DNA of 64,000 bases from Frankiales bacterium (GTDB lineage Bacteria; Actinomycetota; Actinomycetes; S36-B12; CAIYMF01): the NCBI GenBank assembly GCA_016125335.1, contig WGLY01000003.1:1-64000 (forward strand). The letters are read 5' to 3'. Position numbers and translations under genes: made by a program. The notes beneath the pieces were generated by a model. It was not told the DNA's origin, made no database searches, and saw only the letters and a list, made by a program, of their open reading frames with translations. This document shows, one piece after another, positions 39,902 through 48,255 of this stretch (positions are counted from its first letter, which is position 1; every line of letters begins with the position of its first letter).

Positions 39902-41569
39902 CTACATGCGCTCGGGGGCGGAGACGCCGAGCAGGGCCAGGCCGTTCGCCAGCGTCTGCCGGGCGGCGGCGCACAGCCACAGCCGCGCGACGTTGATCGG
40001 CTCCGGCTCCGCGTCGGCCGCCGGGAGGACCCGGCAGACGTCGTAGAACTTGTGGTAGCCGTTGGCGAGCTCCTCGAGGTAGCGCGCCACCCGGTGCGGC
40101 TCGCGCAGCTCGGCCGCGGCGGTGACCACCCGCGGCAGCTCGCCGATCAGGCCGAGCAGCGCCGTCTCGCGCTCGGTCGTGAGCAGCGACAGGTCGGCCT
40201 CCGTGGCCCGCCAGTCGATGCCGAGCTCGGCGGCGTTGCGCAGCACCGAGGCGATGCGGGCGTGCGCGTACTGCACGTAGTAGACGGGGTTGTCGTTCGT
40301 CCGCGACACCAGCAGGTCGAGGTCGAGGACCAGGGGGCTGTCGACCGGGTAGCGGATCAGGGAGTACCGCGCGGCGTCGACGCCGACCTCCTCGACCAGG
40401 TCGTCGAGCGTGATGATGTTGCCGGCCCGCTTCGAGAGCCGGACCTCCTCGCCGCCGCGCATCATCTTCACGAGCTGCCCGATGAGCACCTCGATGTTCA
40501 CGTCCGGGTCGTCACCCGCGCACGCCGCGACGGCGCGCAGCCGGTTGACGTAGCCGTGGTGGTCCGCGCCGAGGAGGTAGATGCACACGTCGAACCCGCG
40601 GCTGCGCTTGTCCACGTAGTACGCGGTGTCGCTGGCGAAGTAGGTGAGCTCGCCGTTGCTGCGCACCAGGACGCGGTCCTTGTCGTCGTCGAAGTCGGTG
40701 GTGCGCAGCCACACCGCGCCCTCGTCCTCGAAGACGTGGCCGTGCTCGCGGAGCACCGCGAGGCCCCGCTCCACGGCGCCGCTCGAGTGCAGGGTGCGCT
40801 CGGAGTACCAGACGTCGAAGTGCGTGTTGAACGCGTCGAGGGTGTCGCGCTGCTGCTGGAGCTGGAGCTCGTAGCCCGCCTCGCGGAAGGCCTCCCAGCG
40901 CCGGTCCTCCGGGAGGTCGAGGATGCCGGGGTCCTTCGCGACGACCTGCCGCGCGAGTTCGACGACGTACTCGCCCTGGTAGCCGTCCTCCGGCACCTCG
41001 AGGCCGAGCGCCCGGGCCTCGAGCGACTGCCCGAACCGGTCCATCTGGGCGCCCCGGTCGTTGATGTAGAACTCGCGCGTGACGACCGCCCCGGACGCCT
41101 CGAGCACCCGGGCGATGGCGTCGCCGACGGCCGCCCACCGGGTGTGCCCGAGGTGCAGCGGCCCGGTGGGGTTGGCGGAGATGAACTCGACGTCGACCCG
41201 CAGCCCGTCGTAGCGGTCGACCGTGCCGTAGGCCTCACCGGCCACGACCACCGACCGGGCCAGCTCGCCGAGGGTGGCGGCGTCGAGCGTGATGTTGAGG
41301 AACCCGGGACCGGCGACGTCGACCGTGGCGATCCCCCCGACGTCGCGCAGCCGCGTGGCGACGACGTCGGCCACCGCGCGCGGGCTGGTGCCGGCCGCCT
41401 TGGCCACCTGGAGCGCGATGTTGGTCGCGTAGTCGCCGTGCTCGGGGTTGCGCGGGCGCTCGACCGTGACCTCGTCCGGGACCTGCGCGGGCTCGAGGGC
41501 GAGGGCGCCGTCGGCGATCGCGGTCACGACGGCGTGACGGATCGCGGCGGCGAGCTGGTCGGGCGTCAT
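39902..41569 (-). CDS. argS: arginyl-tRNA synthetase
   Basis: 555 residues, class I synthetase. It has the N-terminal Add-1 domain, the HIGH-type motif in NPTGPLHLGHTRW, a KMSKS-equivalent region around VRLSKRAGN, and the C-terminal DALR anticodon-binding domain (ARIASVLRNAAEL...). The ATG has TAGGCT 7 nt upstream (leaderless). A tRNA-Arg gene lies 120 nt away on the other strand, so charging enzyme and one substrate are neighbours. Confidence 0.97.
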   Translation of the reverse strand: MTPDQLAAAIRHAVVTAIADGALALEPAQVPDEVTVERPRNPEHGDYATNIALQVAKAAGTSPRAVADVVATRLRDVGGIATVDVAGPGFLNITLDAATLGELARSVVVAGEAYGTVDRYDGLRVDVEFISANPTGPLHLGHTRWAAVGDAIARVLEASGAVVTREFYINDRGAQMDRFGQSLEARALGLEVPEDGYQGEYVVELARQVVAKDPGILDLPEDRRWEAFREAGYELQLQQQRDTLDAFNTHFDVWYSERTLHSSGAVERGLAVLREHGHVFEDEGAVWLRTTDFDDDKDRVLVRSNGELTYFASDTAYYVDKRSRGFDVCIYLLGADHHGYVNRLRAVAACAGDDPDVNIEVLIGQLVKMMRGGEEVRLSKRAGNIITLDDLVEEVGVDAARYSLIRYPVDSPLVLDLDLLVSRTNDNPVYYVQYAHARIASVLRNAAELGIDWRATEADLSLLTTERETALLGLIGELPRVVTAAAELREPHRVARYLEELANGYHKFYDVCRVLPAADAEPEPINVARLWLCAAARQTLANGLALLGVSAPERM

Positions 41570-41576
41570 GCGCAGG

Positions 41577-41582
41577 AGCCTA
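41577..41582 (-). promoter_or_regulatory. -10 box of leaderless argS
   Basis: TAGGCT on the minus strand, 7 nt before the ATG of argS. Confidence 0.6.
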
Positions 41583-41646
41583 TCGGCGCAGGTGGGGCCC
41601 GATCGCACGCGTTCCGCCGCGGGCGCCGGAGGACCCGCTCCGCGAT

Positions 41647-41676
41647 TTCGGGCCGCGGCGGCGCCGCTGGTAAGGT
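41647..41676 (+). promoter_or_regulatory. candidate promoter of tRNA-Arg
   Basis: TTCGGG, an 18-nt spacer and TAAGGT, ending 13 nt before the first base of the tRNA. The -10 is good and the -35 only partial. Confidence 0.5.
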
Positions 41677-41689
41677 CGGCCCACTCCTG

Positions 41690-41761
41690 GCCCCCGTAGC
41701 TCAGGGGATAGAGCAGTGGCCTCCGGAGCCATGCGCGCAGGTTCGAATCCTGCCGGGGGCA
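41690..41761 (+). tRNA. tRNA-Arg, anticodon CCG
   Basis: A full cloverleaf can be drawn. The acceptor GCCCCCG pairs with CGGGGGC, the D-stem GCTC with GAGC, the anticodon stem GTGGC with GCCAT around the loop CTCCGGA (anticodon CCG, reading CGG), and the T-stem GCAGG with CCTGC around TTCGAAT. The discriminator is A. The 3' CCA is not encoded (ACA follows), so it must be added. No duplicated 3' end that would mark an integrated element is seen nearby. Confidence 0.97.
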
Positions 41762-41941
41762 CACGTCGCCCCCTCGGGACCACCGTCGCGGACACCCTCG
41801 CGCGGCCGGCGTCGACCCGTCTCCCACACCCTCCACACCCTCCACACCCCGCTCACACCGGCCTCGCAGCCCGCCGTCACGGATGCGGACACGGGCCCGG
41901 GCACAAGGTCCCGACGGCGCGAGACGCCCGTTCGCCGGGGC

Positions 41942-41947
41942 TATGCT
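41942..41947 (+). promoter_or_regulatory. -10 box before the methyltransferase-glycosyltransferase operon
   Basis: TATGCT fits TANNNT and would give a leader of about 65 nt before the GTG at 42020. No clear -35 element is seen. Confidence 0.4.
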
Positions 41948-42019
41948 CCTGTCGCTTTCCGGCGCAGCGTCGACGAGATCCGGCGGCGGGCCCGATCCGC
42001 ACGAGGGGGACGACGCACC

Positions 42020-42775
42020 GTGGTGAACCCTGACCCGACGCCGCCGAGGGACAACTCCCAGGTGCTCGGCGACACCGAGCTGCAGACCGTGGCGCTCGAG
42101 GACAACGCCAACGCCGTCAACTACCACGCCTGGCTGTGCGACCTGGCCCTCCCCTACCTCGGCGACGACCCGCTCGAGCTCGGCAGCGGCCTCGGCGGCT
42201 ACGTGCAGACCTGGCTCGACGCCGGCGTCCCCCGGGTCACGGCCACCGAGGCGGACCCCGCCCGGCTCCAGCACCTGCGCGACCGGTTCGACGGCGACTC
42301 CCGCGTCACCGTGCGCGAGATCGACCTCGAGGACCCGCCCGAGGGCAGCTGGTCGTCGTTCGTGTCGTTCAACGTGATGGAGCACATCCCGGACGACGTC
42401 GCCGCGCTGCGCGCGGCCGCCCGCATGGTGCGGCCAGGCGGCGCGGTGCTGTCCTACGTGCCGGCGTTCCCCTTCGCGATGAGCCGCTTCGACCGCGAGA
42501 TCGGGCACGTGCGCCGCTACACGGTGGCGAGCGCGCGCGCCGCCTACCTGAAGGCGGGCCTCGACGTCGAGGTCGCGCGGTACGTCAACGCCCCCGGCCT
42601 GCTCGCCTGGTTCGTCGGGATGCGGCTGCTGCGCATGACCCCCAAGGACGGCCCGGTCCTCTCGGTCTGGGACGGCCAGGTCATCCCGCGAGTGCGCAGG
42701 CTGGAGACGCGCCGTCCCGCGCCGTTCGGGCAGTCCGTGCTCGTCGTCGGCCGGGTGCCCGGGACCTCGGCATGA
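42020..42775 (+). CDS. class I SAM-dependent methyltransferase
   Basis: 251 residues. The SAM motif I is LELGSGLGGYV, the acidic end of strand 2 is ATEAD, and the post-motif FNVMEHIPDD is typical of small-molecule or lipid/sugar methyltransferases. Two consecutive GTG codons (42020 and 42023) can start it; AGGGGG lies 10 nt upstream. Its TGA overlaps the ATG of a GT2 glycosyltransferase, so a cell-surface glycan or glycolipid is the likely target. The substrate is not deducible. Confidence 0.85.
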   Translation: MVNPDPTPPRDNSQVLGDTELQTVALEDNANAVNYHAWLCDLALPYLGDDPLELGSGLGGYVQTWLDAGVPRVTATEADPARLQHLRDRFDGDSRVTVREIDLEDPPEGSWSSFVSFNVMEHIPDDVAALRAAARMVRPGGAVLSYVPAFPFAMSRFDREIGHVRRYTVASARAAYLKAGLDVEVARYVNAPGLLAWFVGMRLLRMTPKDGPVLSVWDGQVIPRVRRLETRRPAPFGQSVLVVGRVPGTSA

Positions 42776-43791
42776 CCGCCGGCTCCCCCTGGTCCGGGGT
42801 CGCGGTCGTCGTGCCGTGCCGCAACGAGGCGGGCACGATCGGCCAGGTCGTCGCCGACTTCCTCGCCGCGCTGCCCGGCTGCACCGTCGTCGTGGCCGAC
42901 AACGGCTCGACGGACGGCACCACCGAGGCGGCGCTCGCCGCCGGGGCGCGGGTGCTGCAGGAGCACCGTCCCGGCAAGGGGATGGCCGTGCGCCGGCTGC
43001 TCGCCGACGTGGACGCCGACTGCTACCTGCTCGTCGACGGCGACGCCACCTACGACGCGACCGCCGCGCCCGCGCTCGTGGAGCGGGTGCTCGTGCACGG
43101 CATGGACATGGTCAACGGCACGCGGCTCACCCCCGAGCACCAGCTCGAGGCGTACCGGCGCGGGCACCGCCTGGGCAACGACGTGCTCAGCTGGATCTTC
43201 CGGCGGCTCTTCGAGCTCCCGCTCACCGACACCCTCACCGGCTACCGCGCGTTCAGCCGCAGGTTCGTCAAGAGCTTCCCGGCCAGCTCGGAGGGCTTCG
43301 AGATCGAGGCCGAGCTCAACGCGCACGCCGCGCTGCTCGACGTGCGCGTCGACGAGGTGGAGACCACGTACGTCTCCCGCCCCGAGGGCTCCGTGAGCAA
43401 GCTCAACACGTACCGCGACGGCGTGCGCATCCTGCGGCGCAACCTGCGCCTGTTCCGCGACGCGCGCCCGCTGCTCAGCTTCAGCCTCCTGGCCTCGCCC
43501 TGGCTCCTCGCCACCGCGCTGCTGCTGGTGCTGCCGGTGTCGGACTACGTGGCCACCGGCCTGGTCGCCCACTTCCCCAGCCTCATCGCCGGGGTGGGCA
43601 CCTTCCTCGTGGCCCTCAACCTGTGGGCCGCCGGGGTCGTGCTCGAGCGCACCTCGCGCAACCGCGTCGAGGTGGTGCGGCTGCGCTACCTGGCGCTGCC
43701 CGCCCCCGCCGGGCTGGTCGCGCGCGCCGACGTGCCCCCGCGAGCGGGCGGCGTCGAGGTGGCCGGCGCGGTCGGCGACCCCCGGCCATGA
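42772..43791 (+). CDS. membrane-anchored family 2 glycosyltransferase
   Basis: 339 residues. An N-terminal GT-A domain has VVVPCRNEAGTIG, ADNGSTDGT and the metal-binding DGD in LLVDGDATYD, followed by TDTLTGYRAFSR, typical of polyprenyl-phosphate mannosyl/glucosyl transferases. Two C-terminal hydrophobic segments (SLLASPWLLATALLLVLPV and LIAGVGTFLVALNLWAAGVV) anchor it. It probably makes a polyprenyl-phospho-sugar donor for the GT-C enzyme encoded next, to which it is joined by an ATGA overlap. Confidence 0.88.
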   Translation: MTAGSPWSGVAVVVPCRNEAGTIGQVVADFLAALPGCTVVVADNGSTDGTTEAALAAGARVLQEHRPGKGMAVRRLLADVDADCYLLVDGDATYDATAAPALVERVLVHGMDMVNGTRLTPEHQLEAYRRGHRLGNDVLSWIFRRLFELPLTDTLTGYRAFSRRFVKSFPASSEGFEIEAELNAHAALLDVRVDEVETTYVSRPEGSVSKLNTYRDGVRILRRNLRLFRDARPLLSFSLLASPWLLATALLLVLPVSDYVATGLVAHFPSLIAGVGTFLVALNLWAAGVVLERTSRNRVEVVRLRYLALPAPAGLVARADVPPRAGGVEVAGAVGDPRP

Positions 43792-45773
43792 GCGCCGTGA
43801 CCTCGGCCGCGCCCGCGCGGCGTCGCGCCCCCCGCCGGACCCCGGCCTGGCAGCCGCCGGCCGTGGCGCTCGGGCTGTGGGCGGCGCTCGCCGTCGTCGG
43901 GCTCGCATTGCGCCCCGCGCTGGCCGCCGGCGCGCTGCACCCCTCGCACCAGGCCCTGCCGCTCGCCGTCGGCGCGACGCTCGTGCTCGTCGGCGCCGGA
44001 TGGCTGGCCGCACGTGGCCTGGGCGACCTCGGCAGCGGCGTCGTGCTGGGCCTCGGCGGCGGCTGGGTGTCGTTCACCGTGCTCACCGTGCTCGCCGGCA
44101 CGCCGATCGGCATCGGCGGCCTGGTCAGCGACTGCGGCCGCACCGCCGCGGCGGCCGAGAGGTTCACCACCACGTGGACCAGCGCCGACCAGTTCCTGCA
44201 AGGGCTGCCGAGCCAGTACCCGCCGCTGTACTTCTGGCTGTGGGGCCGGGCCGCCGCGCTGACCGGCCAGCAGTCGTGGCAGGTGATGGCGCAGTACCAG
44301 GGCGTCGTGGTCGGGCTCGTGGTGGTGCTCACCGGCCTCGCGTGGCGGCTCACCTCGCGCAGCTGGCGCCGGGCGCTGGCCGCCGCGGCCATCGGCGCCG
44401 GCGTGTTCCTCACCGGCGACTCGGGCTCGATCTGCAAGACCCACGAGTCGGCGGCGTACCTCATCGGCGCGCCCCTGCTCTTCTGGGCCTCCTGCTCGGT
44501 GTCCGACGTCGTGCGCACCGGTCGCCTCGGCCTGCGACGGGCGGCCGTGTGGGGCGCCCTCGTGGGCGTGCTGCTCACCGTGTACCAGCTGCCCGTGCTG
44601 TTCGGCGTCCCGCCCCTGCTGGTGCTGTGGGCCGTGTGGGCCTACGCGCACCGCCACCTGCTTCCGGCCCTCGCCCACGTGGGCACCGCCGTCGCGGCCG
44701 CCTTCGTCACCAGCGCCTGGTACGTCGTCCCCTTCGCCGTGCACCTGGTCACCGATCGTCCCGGCCCCCGGCACCCGGACGGGCTCATGGTGGTGAGCAC
44801 CCTGGAGCAGACGCCGGGGCCGCCGGCCGCGGTGTTCTCCGTCGCGGGGGTGGCCGCGACGCTCGGGCTCGTCCTCGTGCTGGCCCGCCTCGGCGACCGC
44901 AGGGCGCAGACGGCCGTGGCGCTGCTGCTGGGCACGGTCGTGCTCTCCGCCGCCGCCTACTGGAACGTCGTGCGCGGCGGCGAGACCTTCTACAGCTACC
45001 GCAGCGTGTTCTGGGTGCTCACGGTCCTGACCCCGCTCGTGGCCCTCCTCGCCCCGCCGCTGCGGGTCTGGCGCGACCTGCTCGCCCGCCAGACCTGGGC
45101 CGTCGGGACGACGTCGGCCACGGGACGGCGCTTCCGCGCGGCCGCGGCCCTGGCGGCGCTGCTGCTCGCCATGCCCGGGGCTTTCCTCTTCTGGGCCAAG
45201 GTGCACCCGCCGATCGTGCCGCTGCAGACCGCCGGCCTGGCCGCCGGCGACCCGGCGTGGAACTCGCCCGCCGCACTGGCCTACCGCACCCCGCTGGAGA
45301 GCTGCCAGCGTCCCGAGGCCACGCCCGCCGACTGGCCGATGCTCGAGTGCTACCCCGCCTCGACCGTGCAGCGCCTGGTCGACGACACCCTCGGCGCCGG
45401 CGCGCGGCCCATCGTGCTCGGCGTGGACCGCTCGTCGGTGTTCGCGCCGTACTTCCAGATCGTGCCGCAGAACGGCGGCGCCACGTTCCCCCTCGACCGC
45501 TACGACGAGCGCCTCGCCGTGGTGCGCGGCCTGGCGAGCATCCGCGACCCCGCGGCCTTCCGCGCCGCCACGGCCGGCACGCCGTTCGGCGCGGTGCAGG
45601 TGTTCATCCTGCGCACCGCCGAACGCGGCCAGCTGCGCTGGACCGCGCAGGCGTACCTGTCGAAGGAGGTCGTCACCTTCAGCCGGGTGCAGTTCCCGGA
45701 CAGCCTCTGGGCGACGGCCACGGTGGGCAAGAACTTCGTGGCGGTGGCGCGCCCGGCACCTGGCGGCGGCTGA
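43788..45773 (+). CDS. GT-C membrane glycosyltransferase, distantly AftA-like
   Basis: 661 residues with about eleven membrane helices and a periplasmic C-terminal domain (from about residue 470). The first loop contains TTTWTSADQF and QYPPLYFWLWGR, resembling the loop of the AftA/GT85 arabinofuranosyltransferases, which work with polyprenyl-phosphate donors outside the membrane. I do not see enough to name the sugar; other GT-C families remain possible. It is translationally coupled to the GT2 gene, the likely donor-making partner. Cys residues in the C-terminal domain (ESCQRPE, LECYPAS) may form a disulfide. Confidence 0.7.
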   Translation: MSAVTSAAPARRRAPRRTPAWQPPAVALGLWAALAVVGLALRPALAAGALHPSHQALPLAVGATLVLVGAGWLAARGLGDLGSGVVLGLGGGWVSFTVLTVLAGTPIGIGGLVSDCGRTAAAAERFTTTWTSADQFLQGLPSQYPPLYFWLWGRAAALTGQQSWQVMAQYQGVVVGLVVVLTGLAWRLTSRSWRRALAAAAIGAGVFLTGDSGSICKTHESAAYLIGAPLLFWASCSVSDVVRTGRLGLRRAAVWGALVGVLLTVYQLPVLFGVPPLLVLWAVWAYAHRHLLPALAHVGTAVAAAFVTSAWYVVPFAVHLVTDRPGPRHPDGLMVVSTLEQTPGPPAAVFSVAGVAATLGLVLVLARLGDRRAQTAVALLLGTVVLSAAAYWNVVRGGETFYSYRSVFWVLTVLTPLVALLAPPLRVWRDLLARQTWAVGTTSATGRRFRAAAALAALLLAMPGAFLFWAKVHPPIVPLQTAGLAAGDPAWNSPAALAYRTPLESCQRPEATPADWPMLECYPASTVQRLVDDTLGAGARPIVLGVDRSSVFAPYFQIVPQNGGATFPLDRYDERLAVVRGLASIRDPAAFRAATAGTPFGAVQVFILRTAERGQLRWTAQAYLSKEVVTFSRVQFPDSLWATATVGKNFVAVARPAPGGG

Positions 45774-45815
45774 GCCGCTCCCTCCCCACCGAGGGCTCAC
45801 TAGTCTCGTCGGGTC

Positions 45816-46472
45816 ATGCAGCGCATCCGCACCTTCCACCCGCGGCGCGGCCGGATGAGCGTCGCGCAGACCGACGCGGTGCGCCGGCTGCTGCCCGTCC
45901 ACGGCGTGCCCGACGGGCCGATCGATCCGGGCCGGCTCTTCGGCGGCCGGCCCGTGGCGCTCGAGATCGGCTTCGGGCTCGGTCACGCCACGGTGGAGAT
46001 GGCCCGCGACGATGCCTCCGTGGGGATCCTCGCCGTCGACGTGCACACGCCCGGAGTCGCGCGGCTGCTGCTCGAGGTGGAGCGGCTCGGCCTGGACAAC
46101 GTGCGGGTGATGGAGGACGACGCGGTCGACGTGCTGGCCGACCGGCTCGCGCCCGGGTGCCTGCACGAGATCCGGGTCTTCTTCCCCGACCCGTGGCCGA
46201 AGGCCCGCCACCACAAGCGCCGGCTGGTGCGCCCGGACCTCGTGGCGCTCATGGCCTCACGGCTCGAGCCCGGTGGGCTGCTGCGGCTGGCCACCGACTG
46301 GTCGCACTACGCCGAGGACATGCGCGGCGTGCTCGACGCCGAGCCGCTGCTGCGCGACGCTTTCCCGGGCGGTGGCGCCCGCCTCGACCGCCCGGAGACG
46401 AAGTTCGAGCGCACGGGCCGCAGCAAGGGCCACGAGGTGACCGACCTGGCGTACGTGCGCGTGGGGGTCTGA
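45816..46472 (+). CDS. trmB: tRNA (guanine-N7-)-methyltransferase
   Basis: 218 residues. TrmB methylates G46 of tRNAs to m7G using SAM. Motifs are ALEIGFGLGHAT, DNVRVMEDDA, VFFPDPWPKARHHKRRLV and the C-terminal TKFERTGRSKGHEV. TAGTCT 9 nt before the ATG suggests a nearly leaderless transcript. It converges on the cell-wall enzyme gene 4 nt away. Confidence 0.96.
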   Translation: MQRIRTFHPRRGRMSVAQTDAVRRLLPVHGVPDGPIDPGRLFGGRPVALEIGFGLGHATVEMARDDASVGILAVDVHTPGVARLLLEVERLGLDNVRVMEDDAVDVLADRLAPGCLHEIRVFFPDPWPKARHHKRRLVRPDLVALMASRLEPGGLLRLATDWSHYAEDMRGVLDAEPLLRDAFPGGGARLDRPETKFERTGRSKGHEVTDLAYVRVGV

Positions 46473-46476
46473 GCGG

Positions 46477-47076
46477 TCAGCCGCCCCAGGGCCGCCAGCC
46501 GTTGTGCCGCCAGACGTTGAGGGCCACAGCGTCCTGCTGCCAGCACTTGGCGCGGTTGGCGAACTTCGCGTACTTCCAGCCGCCGTAGGCGTGCCAGAGG
46601 TACTTGCTCATCTGCCACTTGCCCCGGTAGGCGCCGGACGGCGACACGGCCGTGCAGGTGAGCTTGGACTCGCGGTACGCGATGCCATAGCCGTGCACGG
46701 AGGTCTGGAACACCTTGAGCGTCATGCTCTTGCGCGCGGTCGGCGACGTCCGCATCCGGTAGGTGAGGGTGGGGTCCTTGACCGCGACCCAGGTCGCGGA
46801 GCCGACGACGCCGTTGGCCGGCTTGATCCCCTTCCACACCTGCACGCGCTTGACGGCGGCGTACGTCGCGGAGTCGTAGACGCCGGTCGCGCGGACGGCC
46901 AGGGTCCGCTGCAGCGAGGAGACGGCCGCGCCCTTGGCCCCCATGGAGAGGGTCGGGAGGGCTCCCGCCCTCGGGGCGGTGGAGATCGCGTCGGCCGGGG
47001 CGGCGACGACCAGCGTGGCCGTCGTCGCGGCGGCGACGCCGAGCACGAGCGCACGTACCTTCAGGGCACGGGACAT
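46477..47076 (-). CDS. secreted transglycosylase/Rpf-like cell-wall enzyme with peptidoglycan-binding domain
   Basis: 199 residues. The signal peptide (1-30, cut after ADA) is followed by a peptidoglycan-binding-1 repeat (43-98: GAKGAAVSSLQRTL, ATGVYDSATYAAVKRVQ) and a small lysozyme/transglycosylase-like domain. In the latter, Glu136 (AYRESKLTC) is the likely acid, SGAYRGKWQMSKYLWHAYGG follows, and Cys141-Cys178 may pair. The build resembles resuscitation-promoting and related muralytic factors. The 5' leader carries a c-di-AMP riboswitch-like sequence, which often controls such genes in actinobacteria. Confidence 0.8.
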   Translation of the reverse strand: MSRALKVRALVLGVAAATTATLVVAAPADAISTAPRAGALPTLSMGAKGAAVSSLQRTLAVRATGVYDSATYAAVKRVQVWKGIKPANGVVGSATWVAVKDPTLTYRMRTSPTARKSMTLKVFQTSVHGYGIAYRESKLTCTAVSPSGAYRGKWQMSKYLWHAYGGWKYAKFANRAKCWQQDAVALNVWRHNGWRPWGG

Positions 47077-47091
47077 GACGGGTTCCTCCGC

Positions 47092-47215
47092 CGCCTGCGG
47101 GGTGAGCTGTCGGGTTGGGCCGGAGGTCGGCCTGCCGCTCGCGCGGCTTCACCCCGAGGCCGGGTGCGCTGCACCCGACCGGTGGTGGGTCCCCCACTCC
47201 CGTCCAGGAGGTGTG
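47092..47215 (-). promoter_or_regulatory. probable c-di-AMP riboswitch (ydaO/yuaA type)
   Basis: In the leader of the secreted cell-wall gene (minus strand) lie, in order, GGGGGACCCACC, CTCGGGGTGAAGCC, a GCGCG-containing stem, and CCCAACCCGACAGCTCACC followed by CCGCAGGC. These match the conserved core of the ydaO class, which binds cyclic di-AMP and controls cell-wall hydrolase and osmolyte genes. The 3' edge is 15-20 nt before the start codon, so the ribosome site AGGAAC may be masked. The 5' limit is uncertain and may reach 47260. Confidence 0.75.
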
Positions 47216-47284
47216 CGGCCCGCGACCGTGGACGGGACTCGGCGGTCCGGTCGCGGGGCTCTGCTTCCCCACAGAGCGTCCCCG

Positions 47285-47313
47285 ACGTTATCCGGCGAGC
47301 GGACGCCTGTCGA
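47285..47313 (-). promoter_or_regulatory. promoter of the riboswitch-controlled gene
   Basis: TCGACA, a 17-nt spacer and TAACGT on the minus strand, a near-consensus actinobacterial housekeeping promoter. Transcription would start near 47278, giving a leader of about 200 nt with the riboswitch inside. Confidence 0.65.
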
Positions 47314-47532
47314 TCACAGCGCGTCACCTGAAGACCCTCGACGTCGAGTCGAGACCACGGGCCGTCATCACCGCAGGTGGGAGGCGCGCCTGGGAAGGCC
47401 GGGCGAACCCTCGAGCCCCGGTCGAGTCTTCGCGCCGCGCCACGGCGCGCGCCCGGCGCGACGGCGTCGTAGCCTCGCCGGGCCCGGCGCGGTCCGGCGG
47501 CGGGCCCAGGACGAGCCGACAGGAGCGCTGCG

Positions 47533-48255
47533 GTGGACGTGACGATCCCGGTCCCGGGCGGCGAGCCGGTCCCCGCCCACCTCGCGCTCGCCGCCGGGGA
47601 CGGACCCCAGCCCGGTGTGGTGGTGCTGCACGAGGCGTTCGGGCTCACCGCGGACATCCGCGCCATCGCCGCCGAGTTCGCGCGCCGCGGGTTCCACGCG
47701 CTCGCACCGGACCTGCTCTCCCACGGCGGACGGGTGCGGTGCCTGACCTCGGTGATGCGCGCGATGCGCAGCGGCAGCGGCCGGCCGTTCGCCGAGATCG
47801 CCGCAGCACGCGACTGGCTGGCCGAGCGCGAGGACTGCACCGGCCGCGTGGGGGTGGCCGGCTTCTGCCTCGGCGGCGGGTTCGCGATCCTCATGGCGGG
47901 CCGCGGCTTCGACGTGAGCGCGGTGCAGTACGGGATCCTGCCGCGCCGGGTGGACGAGGCGGTGCGCGGCGCCTGCCCGGTGGTGGCGTCCTACGGCGCG
48001 CGCGATCTCAGCCTGCGCGGCGCGGCGGACCGGCTCTCCACGGCGCTCGAGCGCGCCGGCGTGCGCCACGACGTGAAGGAGTACCCCGACGCCGGCCACT
48101 CGTTCATGAACCACTCCGAGCCGCCCGCGTGGATGCGGCCGATGACCCGGCCCTTGCGGGCCGGCCACGTCGAGGACGCCGCGGACGACGCGTGGGACCG
48201 CGTGCAGGCGTTGTTCGACGACGTCCTGCGGCGACCCGACGAGGCCGTGCGCTAG
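47533..48255 (+). CDS. dienelactone hydrolase family protein
   Basis: 240 residues, alpha/beta fold with Cys as nucleophile in GFCLGGG (about residue 117). Asp in YGARDLSLRG and His in DAGHSFMNH complete the triad, all as in dienelactone hydrolases. Natural substrates of chromosomal copies are mostly unknown. The GTG follows AGGAG by 7 nt, and TAGCCT at 47470-47475 could be its -10 box. It converges on the Clp-type gene with a 4-bp overlap. Confidence 0.88.
   Translation: MDVTIPVPGGEPVPAHLALAAGDGPQPGVVVLHEAFGLTADIRAIAAEFARRGFHALAPDLLSHGGRVRCLTSVMRAMRSGSGRPFAEIAAARDWLAEREDCTGRVGVAGFCLGGGFAILMAGRGFDVSAVQYGILPRRVDEAVRGACPVVASYGARDLSLRGAADRLSTALERAGVRHDVKEYPDAGHSFMNHSEPPAWMRPMTRPLRAGHVEDAADDAWDRVQALFDDVLRRPDEAVR

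Noticed and set aside
41690-41761. tRNA-Arg as attachment site of an integrated element
   Set aside because: No integrase gene, no duplicated tRNA 3' end and no change in gene content after the tRNA was found; the neighbouring genes look chromosomal.
39863-42019. Long plus-strand open frame opposite argS
   Set aside because: It runs antisense through argS and the tRNA; only its last 252 codons (from 42020) match a protein family.
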